Source: Closterium sp. Naga37s-1 (taxonomy: Eukaryota > Streptophyta > Zygnematophyceae > Desmidiales > Closteriaceae). From it: a stretch of 64,000 nt of DNA. Below are positions 10,959 through 20,703 of the stretch, one piece after another (the stretch's first letter is position 1; every line of letters starts with the position of its first letter). The notes under the pieces are model-generated. The model was given only the letters and a program-made list of their open reading frames with translations, did not search any database and was not told the DNA's origin. A program made the translations under genes and the position numbers. The stretch covers positions 186,001-250,000 of the forward strand of contig CANJKZ010000460.1 of the NCBI GenBank assembly GCA_947471745.1, written 5' to 3'.

Positions 10959-13285
10959 CTACACCAACCGAGGGCCTACCTCAACAAGCCCCAACTGCAC
11001 ACAGAACCTGTGGTGGTCACCAAGCGCCAAGGCCTTGGTGAAGACGTCTGCAGTGTTGGCCTCTGAGGCCACAAAGTCCAGGCGTGCCTGACCGCGTCGC
11101 TGCAGCTCTCGCAGGAGGAAGTACCTCACGTCAATATGCTTCACTCTGCTCTCCAGTCGAGGCTCTCGACACAGGAGGATCATGGCCTTGTTGTCAGCGT
11201 ACAAGGTCGGTGCAGAGCGAGGCCGCTCACCAAGGTCAGCGAGCAAGAAGGTCAACCAGCGAAGCTCTTGTGCCGCCATGGCACCAGCGTAGATCTCTGC
11301 CTCTGCACTGGAAGTAGCCACAGACGACGACCGTGTAGACCTCCACGACACAGCACCAGCTCCCAGACTGAAGCAGTAACCCTGAGTCGAACGTTGAGTC
11401 TCCACGTCGTCAGCGTAGGAAGAGTCGCAGTGACCAGTCAACGCCACTGGCTGAGTCCCTCCAAGCACAAGCCCCAAGCCTGATGTAGTCGCCAGGTACT
11501 TCGCCACCCTCACAGCAGCTGTCCAGTGGACAGGGCGGTGTCTCCCAGTCGCAACAAAGCGAGAAAGGATGCTGAGTGGAAAGGCGAGGTCCGGTCGAGT
11601 ACAAGTCATCAGGTACATGAGGCAGCCCACCAGCTCTGCGTAGGGTCCACTGGACTCAAAGGGCTCGTCAGGAAAGGGGCCCGTGAGTCTGTGGTCAACA
11701 GCAAGAGGAGTGGGCTGTGTGGTGGAGAACTGGAAGTGGAACCGCCGAAGGACCTGCTGCACCATGTGTGACTGCGTCAGTGTGATGGTGCGAGCGGCTC
11801 TGTCCCGGGTGATCTGCAGGCCAAGGTAGCGCTGCAGCTCACCCAGGTCAGTGCACTTGTGTCTCTTCTGCAGTTCGGACTTCACCTGAGCCAGGGCTGC
11901 CCTGTCTGCTGTAGCAAACACCAAGTCGTCGACGTAGACAAGGATAAAGAAAGGAGTAGAACCCGCTCGAACAAACAGCGACGGGTCGGCGGAGGACGGG
12001 CTGAACCCAAGGTCACGAAGCGTGGAGCGAAGAGTGTCGTGCCACTCACGGGGCGACTGGCGGAGACCGTAGACTGGTCGCCTCAGGCTCCACTGGGTCC
12101 CAGATGGGAAGGTGTCAGTGAAGCCAGGAGGACGGCGCAGCCAGATCTCCTCGTGCAGTCGGCCCTGGAGGAACGCAGTGGAGAAGTCGAGGGAGTGCAG
12201 CTCGTAGTCTCGCTGCGCTGCTATGTGGAGTAACACCCGAAGAGTAGTCATCTTCGGGGTCGGGGCGAAGGTCTGGAAGAAGTCAACTCCCTCACGCTGA
12301 CTGAAACCCCTAGCCACGTAGCGCGCCTTGAACACCGGCGGTGCTCCAGGCGGCCGCTTCACCTTGAAGAGCCACATGCCATCGACTACGTTCGCCCTGG
12401 GAGGGGGAACTGCGTCGACGTAGGTGCCTGTGGATCTCCAAGACGCCAACTCTGAGTCCATAGCCGCTTTCCACTGAGAGGCCCACGCCCCTGACACTGC
12501 CTCGCGGTAAGTGCGAGGAGTCGGTATGTCAAGGGCGTCGGGGTCTCCCTCAGGGGAGAGCAGCATGGCACACACAGAGGGAGAAGCGGCTGCCCAGTAC
12601 TCCAGCTCGGACTCTCTGTCCTCTAGGACGTCACAGCCAAGGGCAAACCCACCCCCGACGGACAGAGGACGGTAGGGAGGAGCTGGCACCACACGGGTGG
12701 CGTAGTCAAGGCGGCTGGCGGCAGCAAACTCAGCGACAGCGGCAGTGAGAGCCGAGACAGACGACGGAGGGAAACGAGGGTCGGTGACAAGAGTGGTGAG
12801 GACACGAGCGGCAACAGGACGAACAGCGCGGTAGTAGTCAGAGATAGGAGTGGGGAGGGCAGGTAGAGAGGACGGAGGAGGAGACGGGAGAACGGACACA
12901 GGAGAAGGAGAACGACGACGAGACGAACAAAGGAGGGCAGTGTGGAGGTCAGTAACAGGGGACGAGTGACGAGCACGCGGAGGACAACGAGTGATCAAGT
13001 CGCGACGGACAGAGGGAGGAGGAGACTGAGGAGGAGGAGAAGACCAGACCGCCGGACGGTCGTCAGGAGGAGGCAACGGAGGAACAAACACAGGAAGAGA
13101 CTGGGAGCGGACAGGAGGAGAGGAGGAAAGGCCAAGGGCCCGCAGGCCACTCACAGGTGGGAACAACCGCCGCTCTAGAGGAAGCTGCGGTGGCGGCTGC
13201 GGCCACTGCGGCTGCGGCTGCGGCTGCTGCTGCTGCTGCGGCTGTGGCTGCGGCTGCGGCTGCGGCTGCGGGGGTGCAGGGTGTA
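10959..13285 (-). pseudogene. Copia reverse transcriptase and RNase H segment
   Basis: An open frame of about 735 codons from the Met at 13166 (open to about 13285) covers the copia RT: QWKAAMDSEL, FKARYVARGFSQREGVDF, HSLDFSTAFLQG, GLRQSPREWH and the catalytic YVDD in ILVYVDDLVFA. RNase H follows (GHCDSSYADD, SWRSTRSSSVATSSAEAE, ADNKAMILL, HIDVRYFLLRE) and ends at 10959. The frame is intact but is cut off from integrase by the hAT-derived insert, so no full polyprotein is possible. A Pro/Gln linker (QPQPQQQQQ) precedes it. Confidence 0.92.
13190..13272. repeat. GGCTGC/CTG triplet tract
   Basis: Interrupted (GCGGCT)n and (GCT)n on plus. In the copia frame this encodes the Pro/Gln linker before reverse transcriptase. 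Confidence 0.85.
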
Positions 13286-13680
13286 TATGTGTTCATGAAA
13301 CGCACCAACAACTACAACATCATGTTCTGTGTAGGGAAATATCTATTTCATACTAATTCCTACGCCATGGCGCCACTGCTACTACCAACAACAGCATCCT
13401 CTCCACCAGCTGCATCTGCCTCCACCCCCTCCTCCTCCTCCTCGTTGTCCTCCAACCCCTCGCCCTCAATGGCGAACTCTGGTGGTGCGACGCCTCTCGG
13501 TCGGCGGCCCTCGCCGATCCTCTGGCCAGGGTGTGAACTGTACCATGATCTGAGAATCATGACAGCTCGCGTCCTCTGAGAGGCCAAGCGGTGCCGCTTC
13601 CAGGAGATGAGGTTGCGACCAAGAGAGAACACCCGCTCGCTCGAAGCAGACGTGGCAGGGATGGCGAGATTATCACCCCC
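13277..13680 (-). mobile_element. hAT transposase 3' end embedded in copia
   Basis: Encodes LAIPATSASSERVFSLGRN then ISWKRHRLASQRTRAVMIL, the conserved hAT C-terminal dimerisation region. An acidic tail and a stop codon at 13360-13362 follow. About 70 bp of 3' UTR-like DNA runs to CACCCTG at 13277-13283 (minus strand), i.e. CAGGGTG on plus, the usual start of a hAT terminal inverted repeat. Upstream the frame joins the Gly/Ala copia linker without a stop. The hAT 5' part is absent and no 8-bp target duplication was found. Confidence 0.75.
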
Positions 13681-15810
13681 AGAACTAGCACCGCTAGTGC
13701 CAGCACCCCCAACTCCAGCACCCCCAGAACCAGCGTCACCTGCGCCAGCACCTCCAGCTCCAGTACCCCGCGACCGAGCACCCCCAGACCGAGCACCGCC
13801 AGCGGCTGCACCTCCAGCTCCAACACCAACCGAGTCCACAGTAACCTGTCGCGGAAGTGCCGAAGGCTGCTGAGGGGACTGTGAGGAGGACTGCGGGGAG
13901 GGAGACGCTACCTGACGCGCGACCGAGGGGAGAGGGGTAGCGTGGGACACACCAGACGGGGCAGGACCAGGGGGGGGCGGGGGTACCGGAGGAGCGGGAG
14001 CAGGAGGAGGAGAGGGTGCGAGGAAGAGAGGGGGAGGGGGTACCGGGAGACCTCGACAGGGGTACCGGGTGTAGTAGGACACGGACTCGTCAAACCGGAC
14101 GTCACGGGAATCTAGGAACTGGCGGAGGGGAGGGTGGTAAAAGGACCAGTCAGCAGAGTCCACTGGGAAACCAAGGAAGACACAGGGGACGGCGCGTGCC
14201 GAGAGCTTGTCCGCGGAGGTGTCGCGAACAAGTGCAAGGCAGCCCCAGACTCGAAAGGCCGACCCAACACCAGGGGATCCAGTCTAGAGACTGGTCGGTG
14301 AAGCCTCGGGCCGCGAGACACGCGGCTGGAGGTTCAGCTGGTGTGCGGCGTAGCGAACCGCGTGAGGCCACAGAAAATGGGGCGCACGGGCATGAATCAT
14401 GGACGTGCGGGCGATGTCCATGACCAAGCCTATGCGGCGCTCAGCAACCCCATTCTGCTGTGGGGACTCTGGCAGCGTCCATGACTGGGTGATGCCCTGT
14501 TCGCCGCAGAATCCGCCGAGAATGCCGGAGCGAAACTCGCCCCCACGGTCGGAGTGAAGACAACTGACTCGACGACCACGAGTGCCCTCAGTGGCTAGAA
14601 GCCACCTGATCAGCGTAGCAGTCACCTCGGACTTCTTCGCAAGAGGAAACACTGTGGTGTACCTGGAGAAGTCGTCGACGACCACCAGAAAGTAGCGCTC
14701 CCTCCCAGACCCCTGCGACGGGGCAGGGCCCCAGACGTCCAAGTGGAGAGTCTCGAAGGGAACGGTGGCCGGACGAAGGGAGGAGGAGTGGGGAGTGGCA
14801 CGTAAGCGACCGGCGACGCACGGAGAGCAAGGAGGGGCAAGCGAGGGAGGGAGCGACGGGAAGGTGCGTGGGAGACCTGTGACTAGTCCCTGACTGAGCA
14901 TGCCACGAAGGCGAGGGATCGACGGGTGGCCAAGACGGTGGTGCCACAGGACGGTGCGGTGGGCGAGAGAGCGACAGGAGCAAGACGCAGCGACTGGACT
15001 GGACACAGCGACCGGACTGGACACAGCCACCTGACCGGACTCTGCTACCGGGGGGGGCGAAGCAACCTGACCAGACGCAGCTACCTGCGGGGGCGGAGTG
15101 TGCAGGACGAAGAGACCTGAGTGGGGCTCTCTGGTGAACGTGGCAAGAACTGCCCCGGTGGAAGAGTCCGTACAGATCGCAGTCCTCCCGTGCGCAGGAA
15201 AAGTGACTGTGATCCCCCGGTCCTGAAGGTATCCAACACCCACCAAGTTCCGAGAGAACGAGGGGATGTAGAGACCAGTGAGGAAACCAGAGGGGACAGC
15301 CGGGCACGGGAGGGTGGTCGAGCTACGAGCAACTGCTGGTCCTGAAGTAGGATCAGCCAGGGCAACTGGGACTGGAGCCGAAAGAGGTGTGATAGTGGTG
15401 TGGTCGCGGAAGAAACACTGAGACGCGCCGGAGTCCAGCGTGAAGGAGAGCGACGCAACAGCAGTCGTCACGGCTGGGCTAGTGACTACACAAGCACCTA
15501 CACTAAAAGCACAAGTACCGACACTAGCAACAGGCAAAGGTCCTAAGCTAGGTACACGTAAGCCAAGAGATCCGTACGTGACAGAATAAACAGCATCCAT
15601 AGACATATCAAACACAGGGAAACCACTACGAAACAGACCGGGCCAGATCGGGGGAGCCGACTCAGGCCCAAAACGCTCACGGTAAAGGTCGTCGAGGCGG
15701 CTGTAGCAGCGCTGTGCAGAGTGGTCAGGACGCCAGCAGGTAGTGCCAGCACCAGGGCCGGTCAGGATCCGGTACTGGCAGGGGCCGACGTTGGTCCCTC
15801 CCTCCATCAT
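13681..15810 (-). pseudogene. Copia protease and integrase segment with one in-frame stop
   Basis: Starts at the Met at 15810 with a short gag-like end (CWRPDHSAQRCYSRLDDLYRE). The protease motif is LDSGASQCFF. The integrase zinc region includes LWHHRLGHPSIPRLRG and CSPCVAG. The catalytic core carries LDVWGPAPS, DDFSRYTTVF, LHSDRGGEF and SPQQNGVAERR (D, D, E). A single TAG at 14284-14286 falls where copia has a Trp codon (SLxTGSP). The same frame then continues through FRVWGCLALV, the FYHPPLRQFLDSRDVRFDES region and a Gly/Ala/Ser-rich linker. So the break is one nonsense change, not a frameshift. Confidence 0.85.
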
Positions 15811-16716
15811 TACTGTACAGTATCACTGTGCTGACAACTTTGGGTTGAACTTTGACATGTTGTTGCATTCTGCTCTGATGGATAACGTTGAATCATGAAA
15901 TTGGTGATCCAGCTTGGCGCCGCGCTCATCATGAAATGCCTGCGGCCTTGGAGCGTACAGTAAACGTCGAGTCACATCACGTCGAGTCAAGTGGGTCCTC
16001 TCCGAGAAGGAATTGCTTCTCTTTTGTCCCCAGCAAGAAACCACAGCTACTCACCCCTGACTTTCACCAGCTCCCGCTTCTCATATTTTTTGAGACCGTA
16101 GGTTGGGGTTCCAGCTAAGAATACATTGATCTGATCGTATGTCTCGTATTTCTTTGAATACCCGTATACTAATCAGCGTACGGCAGTCTGGATGGAACAA
16201 ATAAGAACATAGGACTATGGACGAATGCCCGAACCGGCTGAGGGGGACAACAAAAATGGCGGTTTGCCCAATTTTCAAGCCGCACTTGTGTAATGGGGAG
16301 TTAATGCTACACCTGATGCTCAACCTCTGCACGAAACTTTGTCCTGAAAATGATGGAAAGTCTACACTCGAGCTTTTTGCGCCAGCCAGTTGCATCTTCT
16401 TTACAAGGCCCCCGAGCAAGTGCAGTGATTGTGAACCAATACTAACCACAGAAACCGAAGTCAAACTGAAGAGACCGAAGTCAAAATGTCAATGGGGAGT
16501 TACAAGTTTTTTATAAGCCCTTAAAATTCAAATATGTAGGTGCGAATTGACGAAACTTTGCGAATCGCAAGAATCACTTAAACGCCCAAAGAGTAAGGAA
16601 ACAGTGGTCTCCTCAAACGAGAATCATGTGTATCTTTATTTTTGCAAACTCGTGATAGTTCTCGTAACCTGTCATTGGGCGTCCGCCCAGCTGTCAGCCG
16701 CTGTGTACATTTTTCA
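15811..16716. other. Flank between copia and LINE insertions
   Basis: No gene recognised. The stretch probably belongs to the older retroposed or 3' UTR-like unit that ends in the A24 tract at 16969-16992, but its 5' limit is not visible. Confidence 0.4.
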
Positions 16717-17019
16717 CACACGGAGTCTGAAATTTGCACTCTGAACTGCTCGCTTTCTGATGGATTACACTCTGTGTACACTTTTACAGTCTTCACATTT
16801 CACGGAAGAAAATGTAGCAGGTGTAGTGTATGCTCATCGGCTATTAGGAAGCAATACTTTGTTTCGGGTTTTGGCGATGGTCTTTTGATGTTCGAGGTAG
16901 TAAGACACTTCTAGGAAGGGTTTATGCATGTCTGTATGCTTGTTGAAATGTAATTTTGACATTTTAGGAAAAAAAAAAAAAAAAAAAAAAAACCCAGTAG
17001 GGTTTCCCGTTTCCTTGTC
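16717..17019 (+). repeat. 303-bp direct repeat, left copy
   Basis: Nearly identical to 19833-20135, with only about two differences at the edges of the A24 tract (GG-A24-CCC against GGG-A24-CC). The pair flanks the LINE exactly. The A24 tract inside each copy suggests the target was itself the 3' end of a retroposed sequence. Confidence 0.95.
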
Positions 17020-19832
17020 AGTGTAAAACCATCTTTTTCAGTTTTAAATGAAAGAAAAACGGAAAACGCAGCCTCAAGAACACCCCAGTAGAACAGCACA
17101 TAAGGAACCCCAAAAGACACCCCAACGAGATACCCCCAACGAGACACCCCAACGAGACACCCCAACGAGACACCCCAACAATACGCCCCATCTAACCAAA
17201 CCCCCCAACCCCCTCACCTAAACCCACCCTCTAAACCCGCATGTCCACCAAATAGGGCGCATCCGCCCACGGAGCATCCCATCCCATCTCCTCCTCAAAA
17301 TCCTCCCGCTCCACCGAAACAGCCTCTGGGCCTCTCATCATCGACGCCGCGCGCAACAAGATCACACGCGCCTGAGCCCGCTGCAAAGCCACACCTATGG
17401 CCGCTTTAAGTGATCCAAGCAAGTAAGCCGAGAAACCTTTCCCCGTAGCTCTCGCCGCCCCTTTCGTCTTCGCTACCTCAATCTGCGCGTCGCCCTGTTT
17501 CTTAAGCCACCGCCCAAAACTCCCCCCCAGGCTACCCCATGTCTCAGCAATGAGAGGTGTAAACTGCACTCCCCTATGTCGCTGCAGAAGCAATTTGTAG
17601 TCCGCCGCCTTCCGCTTTTCCCTCTCTCTAGCGGCAAAACCCACCTTGCGACCAATCTGTCCATGGTGCTGCGCGGACAACGAGATAGGGTCCACCACAC
17701 TAACCTCCAGCGCATGCTCCTCCCCCTCCCTCAGTCTCCGCACCGCCACATCCACCCTCTTCCCTGGCAGCAACGTGTCGTCTTCCATGGTCACGACCCC
17801 ACCCGCCCCTTTAGCTATCTTCGCCACCACAAACTTAACCGCGTCGTGAACACGAGAAGGTGCGTACTGGTACTTGCAGCGAAGGGCATGATGCGGGTCA
17901 GAGGGATCAGCAAACTCAAACCCACACGCGCACTTGCCGGCGACTATCAGCTGCTGTATGGGGAGGCCTAGGCGCATGGACGCACAGATGCTCCACTCGG
18001 CTGCGGTGAAGGTAGCCTCTTCGTGCGAAGGGACGGCGGAGACCCACGCCCCTGCCCCCGGGCCCTGAAGGGATGTCAAACGGGCCATGGTGGCGTCGTC
18101 GTGGGCCATACCCCGAAGAGTCTGAAGACTCTCAACCGCTAGGCGACGGTGTTGTGTGGGGAAAAGCAGCACAGGGGGGTCAGCGGTGCATAAGGCTAGG
18201 GGTGGCATCTCCTGCCTGACCGACTGTGGCAGCAGCTCCACTGCTCTCGCAAACCAAGGATCCAGCAAGGTCGTAGCCTCGGGCGTGCGGAAAAACTCCT
18301 CAAACATCCGTTCCTCCCCTGCCACCCCCATCCGAGCCACATCGCTCACTGCCTGGCACCAACCACATGCGTACGACAGAGGGCTAAGGTCAGCTGCAGA
18401 TCGAATGCCAAACCCTCCAAGTCTGGCTGGAAGGTGCAGCTGTAGACGGGCCATCTGCGACCTTGCCGAATCATGATCCCAGGTGCTATCTGGAAACAGC
18501 TGCTCAAAACAATCCTCAAGCTTCGTGTCCCAGTCGCGGAAAGCCTCCACAACCTCAGGCCGTGGAGGCATCGTCCTTGTGAGGTAAATCGGGCGCGCTG
18601 ACACTGCGATCGCCAGCAGATGGGACGCAATCTGTGGGTGGTCGAGCAAAGGAAGCCAAGGGACAGGTGCATGCAGCTGCATCAGCCGGCCTCGCAAGCT
18701 GGCCACCTCCCACTCCTCCTCCCCAATAGGAACCCCCACTACGGTGAGCCCCGTCCATGTTTGCTGCATGCCGGGCGGGACGGTCTCGTTCCTCTCCTCT
18801 CCCTCCTGGTCCACCCCTCGCTCCCAAAGCTTGCACTTATGCGGCTGCACCTCCAGACCAAGCCCGCCCAGTCGTTCCCGCAAGACCTCATAAGCTGCTA
18901 GCACCCGCTCCCTAGGCCCCAAGATGTACGTATCATCGGCGTAGCTGAGAAAGAGTAGGTCGGCGAATTCTTGTTTGGTGGGCTCCATAACCAGCTGCTG
19001 TGTGAACGCGAACAGAAACGGCCCCAATGGGTCCCCTTGCCTCGATCCTCGCTCTGAAGCCAAAGCTTCGACGAAGGGGCCCGCACGGAGGTAGAGGTCG
19101 CTAGGAGTGCCGTAGAAGACACGCAGGAATGGGATCAAACCCGCAAAAGGCGACTGTCGAAGTCCTTCAAACATTTCCCGCCGATGGAAGGAGTTGAAAG
19201 CATTCGCCACATCAATTTGAAGCGCGCACCATGACGGGTGAGTAGAGATGGCAGAACGAAAGGCATGGGCGAGGACTTCCACTCCCGACCTGGATCCGAC
19301 TCCTAGCTGGTTACACGGCGCAAAGTGCGACATCATCTTCGGCCGAAGCACGATGCATAGGGCTCGAGATAGTATGCGGGGGAGCACCTCGCCTATAGCC
19401 ACCGGGCGAACGTCACCATTCGGCTTCGACAGGCCCACAAGGTTGGACGCAGTGAGCCAGGGTCGCACGCGCTCCGCTACCTCTCCCTTGGTCCACTGGG
19501 TGAAGACTCCTAGCAGGTGAGGCAGGTATGCGGGCTCAGAGAGAAAAGTGTCGCGCAGGTGCTCCGTCACCCACCCTGACGGTCCTGGTGCCGACGCCCT
19601 AGCCGCAGAGTGGATCGCCTGACCAAGTACCTCCACTGAGAGCTGCGGGATAAGGGAAGGCTCAACTATCTCCTCCTGCAACCACTCCGGAATGGCGGTC
19701 TCGCTCGATGGGTGTTTCGCTCGCAGCGCGTCCACCATGTGCTGAGAGGGCTGAGCGATGCTACCGGCAGTAAGACACGCCAAACCCCGACTCCATTCTC
19801 CCACTTTGCACCTTGTGCGGCAGCGAGCCAGC
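17020..19832 (-). mobile_element. 5'-truncated non-LTR retrotransposon, 2,813 bp
   Basis: Bounded precisely by the two 303-bp repeats. Contains one long minus-strand ORF, then about 210 bp of 3' UTR with GGGGTGTCTCGTT repeats and no A tail of its own. 5' truncation is inferred because the ORF is already open at the 5' junction. The near identity of the flanks implies recent insertion. Confidence 0.85.
17231..19832 (-). CDS. LINE reverse transcriptase with C-terminal endonuclease-like domain
   Basis: Open frame to the stop at 17231; its 5' end runs through the insertion junction into repeat DNA, giving 893 codons from a fortuitous ATG at 19912. RT motifs: APGPSGWVTEHLR, LVGLSKPNGDVRPVAIG, ALQIDVANAFNSFHRREMF, GSRQGDPLGPFLFAF and the active-site SYADDTYILG. 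The C-terminus has a zinc-binding pattern (CACGFEF, DPHHALRCKYQY, SRVHDAV) followed by KRVDVAVRRL and HALEVSVVDP. That arrangement suggests a restriction-like endonuclease (RLE) as in R2/NeSL-type elements rather than the N-terminal APE of common LINEs. RT assignment is firm, RLE assignment moderate. Confidence 0.85.
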
Positions 19833-20135
19833 CACACGGAGTCTGAAATTTGCACTCTGAACTGCTCGCTTTCTGATGGATTACACTCTGTGTACACTTT
19901 TACAGTCTTCACATTTCACGGAAGAAAATGTAGCAGGTGTAGTGTATGCTCATCGGCTATTAGGAAGCAATACTTTGTTTCGGGTTTTGGCGATGGTCTT
20001 TTGATGTTCGAGGTAGTAAGACACTTCTAGGAAGGGTTTATGCATGTCTGTATGCTTGTTGAAATGTAATTTTGACATTTTAGGGAAAAAAAAAAAAAAA
20101 AAAAAAAAACCAGTAGGGTTTCCCGTTTCCTTGTC
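19833..20135 (+). repeat. 303-bp direct repeat, right copy
   Basis: Partner of 16717-17019, starting CACACGGAGTCTG and ending TTTCCTTGTC in both. Interpreted as a very long target-site duplication made when the LINE inserted. Confidence 0.95.
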
Positions 20136-20703
20136 TGTGGTCAGGTGTAACTGGATTCTACTTCCCGTTGATAAGTTTCTACTTACGTTCCCCGCGCCCC
20201 ACGCCACGCGGCTTGGCTGCCAGGGTCCTCTTCCTGCACTGCAACCAACACTAGATTTCTACAGTATGCACAAGCTCAATGCAGACTTTTCTCGCCTGCT
20301 GCGGAGTGGGGATGTTGCACAAGTTTAATAAATTAACGGGAGTACGATACGCTGTCTGGGTCCGTCTAATCACCGTTTGGAACCACCACTCACCTCTGTC
20401 AACATTGATACTTCAACCGAAAACGCCCTCAAATGACCACAGCACGCACGCCTACCTTCCTGTCAAACTAACTCGATCTTTGAGAAGACAAAATCTTGGT
20501 TTCTGGCAGCTCAACATCCACTCATCCTTTTCCTTATCCTCAACAGGCCCCGCAATGTCTCCTCCTGTTTCTTGCGTCTAGTTCGTCGACTTAGCTTCTA
20601 CAAACGACAGCCTTCTTACACTCAAATCACTTAGCTCTTTAATAAGAATCGTCAACAGCAGTTTCTTTCGTCTCTGTTATATTTAACGAAACTGATCAAG
20701 ACG
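20136..20703 (+). other. Upstream region of the kinase gene
   Basis: 568 bp between the LINE flank and the kinase ATG. Presumably promoter and 5' UTR; no TATA box or other element could be called. Confidence 0.4.

Larger units (their letters stand above)
10500..15810 (-). mobile_element. Ty1/copia retrotransposon, 5'-truncated and damaged
   Basis: Order on the minus strand: short gag end, protease, integrase, linker, inserted hAT fragment, reverse transcriptase, RNase H, untranslated leader, 3' LTR. A polypurine-like CCTATGGGGGTG precedes TGTCAAATGTTG at 10741-10752, the likely 3' LTR start; the LTR end was not fixed (about 10500). No matching LTR, primer-binding site or full gag was found above 15810, so the 5' end is missing. 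Protease-integrase-RT-RNase H order is diagnostic for copia. Confidence 0.85.

Noticed and set aside
13590..14105. Gly/Ala-Pro open frames on both strands in the copia linker
   Set aside because: Only the minus frame continuous with integrase is meaningful; the others are shadows of GGN/CCN repeats.
14284..14290. Frameshift in the copia polyprotein
   Set aside because: The same frame continues after one TAG into conserved copia sequence, so it is a single nonsense change.
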